Source: JBOHRE01 sp050732635
GTDB lineage: Bacteria; Gemmatimonadota; Gemmatimonadetes; Longimicrobiales; RSA9
Assembly (NCBI GenBank): GCA_050732635.1
Contig: JBOHRE010000107.1
Location: 1 to 10,062, forward strand
Length of the DNA: 10,062 bases
Reading direction: 5' to 3'
Shown: piece after piece, positions 1 to 10,062 of the stretch
Layout: every line of letters begins with the position of its first letter
Position numbering within the stretch: the stretch's first letter is position 1
The notes under the pieces: model-generated
Told to the model about the DNA's origin: nothing
Seen by the model: the letters and a program-made list of their open reading frames with translations, nothing else
Database searches by the model: none
Position numbers and translations under genes: made by a program

Positions 1-111
1 CCGTTGATGGTTCATGGTTGATGGTTGATCGTGTATTGCGTCCGCCGAAAGACGCTGGCGCGCCGATCGGCTCCGATCGACTACCAACCACCAACCATCA
101 ACCATCAACGG
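1..111. repeat. Imperfect inverted repeat built of tandem 7-mers
   Basis: The left arm (about 1-30) is four head-to-tail copies of a TTGATGG-like heptamer, starting at 4, 11, 18 and 25. The right arm (about 82-111) is the complementary series, with units at 81, 88, 95 and 102 of the form CCATCAA, CCACCAA or CTACCAA. Aligned as an inverted repeat, 26 of 30 positions pair, and the outer 12 bases are perfect. The spacer of about 51 bases contains smaller palindromes: GCGTC/GACGC (38-42 with 51-55), GGCGCGCC (57-64) and CGATCGG/CCGATCG (64-70 with 73-79). The left arm begins at the window edge, so the element may extend further. A 7-base period argues against coding. It looks like a dispersed intergenic repeat or small palindromic element, but that is inference, since only one copy is visible. 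Confidence 0.75.
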
Positions 112-146
112 GGCGGGGGCGGGGAATGGGGCGGGGCCGGGCCGGG
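110..146 (+). other. Putative G-quadruplex-forming run upstream of glgE
   Basis: Seven runs of three to five G lie on the + strand, at 110-113, 115-119, 121-124, 128-131, 133-136, 139-141 and 144-146. The loops between them are only one to three bases long. The first five tracts have at least four G each, so a four-tetrad quadruplex is formally possible. The run begins directly at the right edge of the inverted repeat and ends about 55 bases before the glgE start, just upstream of a candidate -35 box. Whether it folds in the cell or affects glgE transcription is not known. In a GC-rich genome a G-rich run can also arise by composition, but this one is unusually regular. Confidence 0.6.
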
Positions 147-148
147 TC

Positions 149-179
149 TTGCATCCGCCCGGCGGCCGACTTCTGATAC
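149..179 (+). promoter_or_regulatory. Candidate sigma-70-type promoter for glgE
   Basis: TTGCAT (149-154) resembles a -35 box and TGATAC (174-179) a -10 box, with a 19-base spacer, which is slightly long. A start of transcription near 186 would leave a leader of about 16 bases that still contains the GGAG ribosome binding site. The boxes are weak matches and were picked by eye. The position directly upstream of the first gene of the cluster is the main support. Confidence 0.3.
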
Positions 180-192
180 CGCGACTTCAGCC

Positions 193-196
193 GGAG
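193..196 (+). promoter_or_regulatory. Ribosome binding site fixing the glgE start
   Basis: GGAG lies five bases before the ATG at 202. The same reading frame is open further upstream to a TTG at 25, but that stretch runs through the inverted repeat and the G-tract run, lacks family similarity and has no comparable Shine-Dalgarno site. This motif therefore supports the start at 202. Confidence 0.65.
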
Positions 197-201
197 CAGC
201 G

Positions 202-2211
202 ATGCCCAGACGAGCTTCGCCCGGAAGCCTGCCGAGCGGCCGCCGTCGCGTCGTCATCGAGGGCGTGAGCCCGCAGGTCGACGGCGGGCGATTTCCGGTG
301 AAACGCACGATCGGCGACGAGGTGGTCGTGGAGGCCGATGCGTTCACCGATGGCCAGGACGCGATCTCGTGTGTGCTACGCTGGCGCCGCGCGGGCGCCC
401 AGACGTGGCACGAGGTGCCGATGCGGGAGCTGGTCAATGATCGCTGGCGCGGCTCCTTCCGTGTCGATGCGCTGGGCCGCTACCAGTACGCCGTCGTCGG
501 CTGGGTGGATGCGTTCAAGACGTGGCGTCGGGACATGTTCAAGCGTGTCGAGGCCGCTCAGGACGTGACCGTGGATCTACTGATCGGCGCACGGCTGGTA
601 CAAGCGGCGGCGCAGCGCGCGAGCGGCGCGGACGCGGCGCGACTCGGCGATCTCGCGACGCGGCTCGAGGCCGCGAACGACCTCGCTGCCGAGGTCGCGC
701 TCGCGGACGAGCTGGACCTGCTGATGCGCGCGTACCCGGATCGGATGCGGGCCACCGAGCACGACCCGGGCTTCACGGTGTGGGTCGATCCGGTCCTGGC
801 CCGCTTCAGTGCGTGGTACGAGCTGTTCCCCCGATCCGTCTCGGCACGGCGCGGCACGCACGGTACCTTCAGCGACGTCGAGCGGCTGCTGCCGGAAATC
901 GCGGCGCTGGGCTTCGATGTGCTGTACCTGCCGCCGATCCATCCGATCGGGCGGTCCAAGCGGAAGGGTAGGAACAACGCGATCACTGCCGGTCCGGATG
1001 ACGTCGGCAGCCCGTGGGCGATCGGTGCCGAGGAGGGCGGCCACAAGGCCGTGCACCCGGAGCTCGGCACGGCCAAGGACTTTCGGCGGCTGGTCAGGGC
1101 TGCGCGCGAGGAGTACGGCATCGAGGTCGCCCTGGACATCGCCTTCCAGGCGGCGCCCGACCACCCCTATGTGCGCGAGCATCCGGAATGGTTCCGCGCG
1201 CGCCCGGACGGCACGATCCAGTTCGCCGAGAACCCGCCGAAGAAGTACCAGGACATCTATCCCTTCGACTTCGACTCGGACGCATGGCACGAGCTCTGGC
1301 TCGAGATGAAGAGCGTCTTCGACTACTGGATCGAGCAGGGCGTCCACGTGTTCCGTGTCGACAACCCGCACACCAAGCCGTTCCCCTTCTGGGAATGGTG
1401 CATTGATGCGCTGAAAGCGGATCACCCGGAGGTGATCCTGCTGTCGGAGGCGTTTACTCGACCGAAGGTGATGTATCGGCTGGCCAAGGTTGGATTCACG
1501 CAGTCGTACACCTACTTCGCGTGGCGGAACGCGAAGTGGGAGCTCGAGCAGTATCTGACCGAGCTGACGACCAGCAACGTGCGGGAGTATTTCCGGCCCA
1601 ACTTCTGGCCCAACACGCCGGACATCCTCACCGAGTACCTGCAGACGGGCGGCCGCCCGGCATTCATGATCCGTCTCGTGCTGGCCGCGACGCTGAGCTC
1701 CAACTACGGCATCTACGGTCCAGCCTATGAGCTGCTTGAGCACCTGCCGCGAGAGGCGGGCAGTGAAGAGTACCTGAACTCCGAGAAGTACGAGATCCGC
1801 AACTGGGATTGCGAGCGGCCGGACAATCTGCGCGACTTCATCACGCGCGTGAACCGGATCCGCCGCGACAACCCAGCCCTGCAGCGCAACGGCTCGCTCC
1901 GCTTCCACACCACGGACAACGATGCGCTCATTGCCTACAGCAAGCTCGACGCGGTCACGGGCAATCTGGTGCTCAGCGTCGTGAACGTCGACCCCTACCA
2001 CGTGCACTCCGGCTTCCTCGAGCTGCCCCTGGCGGACCTGGGCCTCGGGACGGATCAGCCGTTCCAGGTCCACGACCTGTTGGGCGACGGGCGCTACCAG
2101 TGGCACGGCCCACGCAACTACGTCGAGTTGAATCCGCACGTGCTGCCGGCACACATCTTCCGCGTACGTCGGCGGATGAGGTCCGAGCGGGACTTCGAGT
2201 ACTTCCTCTAG
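202..2211 (+). CDS. glgE: GlgE: alpha-1,4-glucan:maltose-1-phosphate maltosyltransferase
   Basis: This 669-residue cytosolic GH13_3 enzyme transfers maltosyl units from alpha-maltose-1-phosphate to the non-reducing end of an alpha-1,4-glucan, releasing phosphate. Its length matches characterised GlgE proteins (about 660-700). Residues 17-195 are the GlgE-type N-terminal beta-sandwich with a helical insert. The barrel begins near the AWYELFPRS motif (204-212). The nucleophile is D387 in FRVDNPH, the acid/base is E416 in LSEAF, and the third carboxylate is D474 in NTPDIL. The 29-residue gap from D387 to E416 is the same as in Streptomyces GlgE. The NPPKKYQDIYPFDFD motif (from N344) and the GRSKRKGRNN and GGHKAVHP segments distinguish GlgE from ordinary amylases, and in solved structures this type of motif helps to form the phosphate pocket. 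The start was chosen by GGAG at 193. It is the first gene of the cluster, 36 bases before treS-mak. No signal peptide or damage is seen. Confidence 0.95.
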   Translation: MPRRASPGSLPSGRRRVVIEGVSPQVDGGRFPVKRTIGDEVVVEADAFTDGQDAISCVLRWRRAGAQTWHEVPMRELVNDRWRGSFRVDALGRYQYAVVGWVDAFKTWRRDMFKRVEAAQDVTVDLLIGARLVQAAAQRASGADAARLGDLATRLEAANDLAAEVALADELDLLMRAYPDRMRATEHDPGFTVWVDPVLARFSAWYELFPRSVSARRGTHGTFSDVERLLPEIAALGFDVLYLPPIHPIGRSKRKGRNNAITAGPDDVGSPWAIGAEEGGHKAVHPELGTAKDFRRLVRAAREEYGIEVALDIAFQAAPDHPYVREHPEWFRARPDGTIQFAENPPKKYQDIYPFDFDSDAWHELWLEMKSVFDYWIEQGVHVFRVDNPHTKPFPFWEWCIDALKADHPEVILLSEAFTRPKVMYRLAKVGFTQSYTYFAWRNAKWELEQYLTELTTSNVREYFRPNFWPNTPDILTEYLQTGGRPAFMIRLVLAATLSSNYGIYGPAYELLEHLPREAGSEEYLNSEKYEIRNWDCERPDNLRDFITRVNRIRRDNPALQRNGSLRFHTTDNDALIAYSKLDAVTGNLVLSVVNVDPYHVHSGFLELPLADLGLGTDQPFQVHDLLGDGRYQWHGPRNYVELNPHVLPAHIFRVRRRMRSERDFEYFL

Positions 2212-2247
2212 GCAACCTGCGGGGGACCGACGACGAACGGGACGGAT

Positions 2248-5590
<3,343 letters not shown>

Positions 5591-5604
<14 letters not shown>

Positions 5605-7690
5605 TCTCGCGTTGCGGCGGCTCGCACGGCTCTATGGAGTGCAGCCGGAGTACTACGACATCGAAGGCAGGCTCCGCCGCGCCAGCGTCGAGCCGCTTCT
5701 GGAGGTGCTGCGCGCGTTGGGAGCGCGCGTGACCGAGCCGGGCGACGTCGCCCTTGCGAGCCGCTCGCGCCGCCTCGCACTCTGGCAGCGCGGCCTGCCG
5801 CCGGTTGTGGTTGCCTGGGATGGCCGGCCGCCCGTGCTGAAGCTGCGGCGGCTGACAGCGGCCTCGGGAACGCTGCGCGCGCGGCTCACGTTCGAGGATG
5901 GACTGACGCGCGAGGTGACGATCCAGGCGTCACCGTCCGCGGAGCGCACCATCGCGGGTCAGCGTTTTCGCGTCGAGAGCCTGCGACTCACCGAGTCGCT
6001 GCCGCTCGGCTACCACGTACTGGAAGTCGAAGCCGGCGGTTCGACGTGGCGGACGCGGCTGATCGCGGCGCCGCGCCGGGCCTGGCGGCCTGCCGACCCG
6101 GCTCCGGACCTGGGAGTGTTCCTGCCGCTGCACGCGTTGCGAACGGCGCGGGGGTGGCCGACCGGGGACCTGACCGATCTGGAGGCGCTGCTGCGCTGGG
6201 CGGGGAGCGAGGGCATCGGGTACGTGGCGGTGCTGCCGCTGCTGGCGACGTTTCTGGGCCGGCCCTTCAGCGAGCCGAGCCCGTACGCGCCGGCGAGTCG
6301 GTTGTTCTGGAACGAGCTGTTCGCCGATCCTGCAGCATCGGAGGAGCTGGCTCGGTGCGCGGCGGCGCGTGCCGAGCTCGCATCGGCCGGCTCGCAACAG
6401 ACGGTCGAGCGGCTTCGAGATGAGCCGCTGGTCGACTACGAGCACGAATATGTGCTGAAGCGTCGCGCGCTGACCCGGCTCGCCCGCTGCTTCTTCGATG
6501 CCGGGGGCGAGGCCAGCCGTGAGTATCAGGAGTTCCTGACGGCGTATCCGGAGGCCGCGCGCTACGCGATGTTTCGAGCCGTGTGCGACCTGCGCGGCGT
6601 GCCCTGGCCGAGGTGGCCGGCTGTCCTGGCGGCGGGCTCGCTCGATCACGCGAAATTCCGGAAGGAAGACTACCGCGCCCATCTGTACGGTCAGTATCTG
6701 CTGCACGGTCAGCTCACGCGTATCGCGCAGGCCGCGACACAGGGCGCGGCCCGGCTCTTTCTCGATCTGCCTCTCGGCGTGCACCCCGACAGTTACGACG
6801 TGTGGGCGCACCGAGAGCTGTTCGGCATCGGCGTCGCCGCAGGAGCGCCCCCCGATCCGTTCATCAGCAAGGGCCAGAACTGGGGCTTTCCGCCGCTCCG
6901 TCCGGAACCGCTACGCGACTCCGGCTATGGCTATCTGATCGGCTGCATTCGGAACCATCTTCGCTACGCCGGTGCGTTGCGGATCGATCACGTCATGGGA
7001 CTGCATCGGCTGTTCTGGATTCCGCCCGGCAGGGAAGCGCTGGACGGCGTTTACGTGCGCTACGTGGCCGCCGAGCTCTACGCCATCCTGACGCTGGAAT
7101 CACACCGCCACAAGGCGCTGATCGTGGGCGAGGATCTCGGCACAGTGCCGCCGCAGGTCCGGCGCGCCATGATGACGCACGGGATCCGCCGCATGTTCGT
7201 CGCGCAGTTCGAGCTGACCGACGATTCGGCGCGGCCCCTCGGCCCCGTTCCGCCGGACGCGACGGCCTACGTGAACACGCATGACATGCCGCCCTTTGCG
7301 GCGTTCCTTCAGGAGAGCGACATCCGCCTGCGGCACGAGCTGGGCTGGCTCGACGCGGAGGCGGTCCAGCGCGAGCGGGTGAGCCGAGGTCGACAACGCG
7401 CGGCACTCATCGAGTTCCTGCACGACCGTGGCACGATCACCGATGCGCTGGATCCAGCCAGCGTACACGCGGCACTGGCCGAGCACCTGGCGACGGGCGC
7501 GGCGGCGCTGCTGATGGTCAATCTCGAGGATCTGTGGGGTGAGACCGAGCCGCAGAACGTGCCCGGCACTTGGAAGGAGCGGCCGAACTGGCGTCGTCGT
7601 GCCGCATTGCGCTTCGACGAGTTCTGCGATGCGCCCGGTGTACTGGGAGCGCTGCGCCGGATCCACGCGGCGCGATCGGCGCGCCGCTGA
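5591..7690 (+). CDS. malQ: MalQ: 4-alpha-glucanotransferase (amylomaltase, GH77)
   Basis: This 699-residue cytosolic disproportionating enzyme moves alpha-1,4-glucan segments between malto-oligosaccharides and releases glucose. Residues 1 to about 165 form the N-terminal beta-rich domain typical of the longer E. coli-like MalQ. The GH77 barrel starts near residue 173 (DLGVFLPLHALR). Family marks are SPYAPASRLFWNELF (230-244), DLPLGVHPDSYDVW and GQNWGFPP. Catalytic residues are D466 in LRIDHVMGLHRLFWIP, E514 in VGEDLGTVP and D565 in NTHDMPP. The GTG start at 5591 overlaps the end of treS-mak by 14 bases. An ATG at 5558 in the same frame would give 11 more residues and a 47-base overlap, and a TTG at 5612 is also possible; no strong Shine-Dalgarno site separates them. 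MalQ is not a core GlgE-pathway enzyme. Here it may trim or build glucan acceptors for GlgE, or recycle breakdown products (inference). Confidence 0.92.
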
Positions 7691-7717
7691 GCGGCAGCGC
7701 GTCCGCTCCGGCGGCTG

Positions 7718-7747
7718 CTGGCATGCGTATCGCAGGCTTCCTAGAAT
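7718..7747 (+). promoter_or_regulatory. Candidate promoter ahead of glgB
   Basis: In the 83-base gap between malQ and glgB, CTGGCA (7718-7723) resembles a -35 box and TAGAAT (7742-7747) a -10 box, with an 18-base spacer. A transcription start near 7754 would give a leader of about 20 bases before the ATG at 7774. This is the only place in the cluster with room for a second promoter. If real, glgB could be transcribed separately, and the two earlier in-frame ATGs (7570 and 7723) could not serve as its start on that transcript. The call was made by eye. Confidence 0.35.
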
Positions 7748-7773
7748 CCTCGCAAACCGCACCAGTGGACGAG

Positions 7774-10029
7774 ATGGCGACAGACAACAGGACGCGAACG
7801 CCAGATGTGGCACGCCGCGAGCGCTCCGGTGAAGGCGGCGGGCACGACGGCTCGCAGAACGGGGCTGCCGGGGACGTGCGCCACGATGTGAGCCTGCTCA
7901 CGCCCTTCGATCTGCACCTGTTCAACGAGGGCACGCATTTCAGGCTGTACGAGAAGCTCGGCGCGCATCCGCTCGAGCGCGGCGGCGAGCGCGGGACCTA
8001 CTTCGCGGTGTGGGCGCCGAACGCCGAGCGGGTCTCGGTGATCGGCAGCTTCAACAGCTGGGAGCGCGAGCAGCACGTCTTATCGGCGAAGGCGGGCTCG
8101 GGCATCTGGGAGGGGTTCATTCCGGGCGTCGCGCCCGGCACGGTGTACAAGTACTGGATCCGCTCACGCCACGACGGCTACGCGGTGGCCAAGGCGGACC
8201 CGTTCGGCGCTCAGCACGAGCTGCCGCCCGCCACGGCCTCGGTCGTCGCGGCCCTGGACTACGAGTGGAGCGACGATGCCTGGATGCGGGGGCGGGCGCG
8301 GCGCAACGCGTTGGCTGCAGCGATCAGCATCTACGAGATTCACCTCGGCTCCTGGGCGCGTTCACCGGAGCACCCTGAACGGCACCTCGGCTATCGCGAC
8401 GTCGCACCCAAGCTGGCGGACTACGTCGAACGCATGGGCTTCACACACGTCGAGTTCCTGCCGCTGATGGAGCACCCCTTCTATGGCTCCTGGGGCTACC
8501 AGACGACCGGCTATTTCGCGCCGACCAGCCGCTTCGGCTCGCCCGCCGATTTCATGTACCTGGTGGATCACCTGCACCAGCGCGGCATTGCGGTGATTCT
8601 CGACTGGGTGCCGTCACACTTCCCGTCGGACGAGCATGGCCTGGCCTACTTCGACGGCACGCACCTCTTCGAGCACGCCGATCCGCGGCAGGGTTATCAC
8701 CCCGACTGGAACAGCTACATCTTCAACTACGGCCGCAATGAGGTTCGCTCGTTCCTCGGGTCCAGCGCGCTGTACTGGCTGGAGCGCTTCCATGCCGATG
8801 GGCTGCGCGTGGATGCCGTCGCTTCGATGCTCTACCTGGACTACTCGCGCGCGCAGGGCGAGTGGATTCCGAATGAGTACGGCGGCCGCGAGAACCTCGA
8901 CGCGATCAGCTTCCTGCGAAAGCTGAACGAGGCGGTCTACGAGCGGTTCCCCGATGTCCAGAACTATGCCGAAGAATCCACCGCCTGGCCGATGGTATCG
9001 CGCCCGACCTATGTCGGTGGACTGGGATTCGGCATGAAATGGGACATGGGCTGGATGCACGACACGCTGCAGTACGTATCGCGTGACCCCGTCTTCCGCC
9101 GCTACCACCATAGCGAGCTGACGTTTCGCATGATCTACGCGTTCAACGAGAACTTCGTGCTGCCGCTGTCGCACGATGAGGTGGTGCACGGCAAGGGCTC
9201 ATTGCTGGCGAAGATGCCCGGCGACCCGTGGCAGAAGTTCGCGAATCTGCGGCTGCTGTTCGGCTACATGTGGACGCAGCCGGGCAAGAAGCTGCTGTTC
9301 ATGGGAGACGAGATCGGGCAGTGGCGGGAGTGGATGCACGACCAGTCATTGGACTGGCACCTGCTCGGCGACAGCATGCACCAGGGACTGCAGCGCTGGG
9401 TGGCGGATCTGAACCGGCTCTATCGCGAACGGCCGGCTCTGTCCCAGCTCGATTTCGACCCAGCCGGTTTCGAATGGGTCGATGCGAGCGATGCCGACAA
9501 CAGCGTGCTGTGCTACCTGCGTCATGCGAAGACGCCGCAGGACGAGCTGCTCTGCATCCTCAACTTCACGCCGACGCCGCGTCCCAACTATCGAGTCGGC
9601 GTATCCCGCGGCAACCGGTGGCGTGAAGTGCTGAACAGCGATGCGCCACTTTACGGCGGTAGTGGGCAGGGCAACATGGGCGGCGTCGATGCGGCGCCGG
9701 TGCCCTACCACGGCCGCATGTATTCGCTGAATCTGACGCTGCCGCCGCTGAGCCTGCTGCTGCTGATGCCGGAGTCTGCGGTGCCCGGCGGGGACGCGCG
9801 CGGCGCTGCCGACGAGCGCAGCACGGACCAGAGGGAGGACGCCGTCGTGCGCGCCAGTACGGACCCCGGCGGGCGCGAGCACCACACCGCGAGTCGTTTC
9901 CCCGGCAGCGCGCCGCCTGCGCCCGGTCAGGCAGGCGAGATCGAGCGCACCGGCGCACAGGACGCCGCCAACCGGATCGCGGAGCTGATCGCCCGCCAGG
10001 AGAAGCCGGGGCGTGGCGGCGCCGCGTGA
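7774..10029 (+). CDS. glgB: GlgB: 1,4-alpha-glucan branching enzyme with terminal extensions
   Basis: This 751-residue GH13 enzyme cuts an alpha-1,4-glucan and rejoins the piece through an alpha-1,6 bond, branching the GlgE product. Residues 1-39 are a polar, glycine-rich leader. Family similarity begins at LLTPFDLHLFNEGTHF (from 41). A CBM48 domain spans about 70-155, with the barrel after it. Catalytic residues are D347 in LRVDAVASMLYLDY, E400 in YAEESTAWP and D468 in LSHDEVVHGKGSL. The spacings of 53 and 121 are those of E. coli GlgB (D405, E458, D526). D277 lies in region I (VILDWVPSHF). The extra N1 domain of long-form GlgB is missing. The usual enzyme ends near residue 666; residues 667-751 are a low-complexity tail with one predicted helix (about 728-743). 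GGA (7767-7769) precedes the ATG. ATGs at 7723 and 7570 are in frame but disfavoured, as they precede or overlap the promoter candidate and malQ. GTGs at 7876 and 7888 would remove most of the leader. Confidence 0.93.
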   Translation: MATDNRTRTPDVARRERSGEGGGHDGSQNGAAGDVRHDVSLLTPFDLHLFNEGTHFRLYEKLGAHPLERGGERGTYFAVWAPNAERVSVIGSFNSWEREQHVLSAKAGSGIWEGFIPGVAPGTVYKYWIRSRHDGYAVAKADPFGAQHELPPATASVVAALDYEWSDDAWMRGRARRNALAAAISIYEIHLGSWARSPEHPERHLGYRDVAPKLADYVERMGFTHVEFLPLMEHPFYGSWGYQTTGYFAPTSRFGSPADFMYLVDHLHQRGIAVILDWVPSHFPSDEHGLAYFDGTHLFEHADPRQGYHPDWNSYIFNYGRNEVRSFLGSSALYWLERFHADGLRVDAVASMLYLDYSRAQGEWIPNEYGGRENLDAISFLRKLNEAVYERFPDVQNYAEESTAWPMVSRPTYVGGLGFGMKWDMGWMHDTLQYVSRDPVFRRYHHSELTFRMIYAFNENFVLPLSHDEVVHGKGSLLAKMPGDPWQKFANLRLLFGYMWTQPGKKLLFMGDEIGQWREWMHDQSLDWHLLGDSMHQGLQRWVADLNRLYRERPALSQLDFDPAGFEWVDASDADNSVLCYLRHAKTPQDELLCILNFTPTPRPNYRVGVSRGNRWREVLNSDAPLYGGSGQGNMGGVDAAPVPYHGRMYSLNLTLPPLSLLLLMPESAVPGGDARGAADERSTDQREDAVVRASTDPGGREHHTASRFPGSAPPAPGQAGEIERTGAQDAANRIAELIARQEKPGRGGAA

Positions 10030-10033
10030 CGGC

Positions 10034-10050
10034 GCGGGCGCAGCGCCCGC
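10034..10050 (+). terminator. GC-rich hairpin just after glgB
   Basis: GCGGGCG (10034-10040) pairs perfectly with CGCCCGC (10044-10050) across a three-base loop, five bases after the glgB stop codon. There is no run of T after it in the 12 bases left in the window, so it is not a standard intrinsic terminator. It could act as a mRNA 3' end stabiliser or part of a terminator whose other half lies outside, or be a chance palindrome in GC-rich DNA. Confidence 0.25.
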
Positions 10051-10062
10051 GGCGGCCACGTG

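Noticed and set aside
57..64. GGCGCGCC palindrome as a possible operator
   Set aside because: Such 8-base palindromes occur often by chance in GC-rich DNA, and nothing else marks it as a binding site beyond its place inside the larger repeat.
25..201. An N-terminal extension of GlgE starting at TTG 25
   Set aside because: The added residues come from the inverted repeat and G-tract run, do not match GlgE proteins, and the ATG at 202 has a good ribosome binding site.
7570..7773. A longer GlgB starting at ATG 7570 or 7723
   Set aside because: The 7570 start would overlap the end of malQ by 121 bases and add low-complexity sequence without family similarity. Neither start has a clear ribosome binding site, and both lie at or upstream of the candidate promoter.

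Overview
This high-GC window carries four large, intact genes on the + strand, closely spaced. Together they encode an almost complete GlgE pathway, which converts trehalose to maltose, then to maltose-1-phosphate, then to linear and branched alpha-1,4-glucan. The dense packing, GTG starts and strong G/C third-position bias are bacterial. The gene order, the fused TreS-maltokinase and the promoter-like boxes would suit a Gemmatimonadota-like or other high-GC soil bacterium. The sequence alone does not settle the phylum, and Acidobacteriota, Proteobacteria or Actinomycetota are not excluded.

Bases 1-201 are non-coding. They contain an imperfect inverted repeat made of tandem 7-mers (about 1-111), a run of seven G-tracts that fits a G-quadruplex (110-146), a weak promoter candidate (149-179) and a good Shine-Dalgarno site for glgE. 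From 202 to 10029 come glgE (maltosyltransferase), treS-mak (trehalose synthase fused to maltokinase), malQ (4-alpha-glucanotransferase, GH77) and glgB (branching enzyme). The glgE-treS gap is 36 bases, treS and malQ overlap by 14 bases, and the malQ-glgB gap is 83 bases and holds a second promoter candidate. A GC-rich hairpin follows glgB, and the window ends 33 bases after the glgB stop.

The TreS half isomerises trehalose to maltose and the Mak half phosphorylates maltose with ATP. GlgE adds the maltosyl unit to the non-reducing end of an alpha-1,4-glucan, and GlgB introduces alpha-1,6 branches. MalQ is not a core member of the pathway. It may rearrange short malto-oligosaccharides into acceptors for GlgE, or recover maltose and glucose from breakdown. 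All four enzymes keep their catalytic triads at the spacing expected for their families, so the pathway looks functional.

The enzymes belong to known families. The least explained items are the heptamer inverted repeat next to the G-tract run upstream of glgE, and the low-complexity tails at both ends of a GlgB core that lacks the N1 domain. I did not find convincing evidence for an undescribed system.
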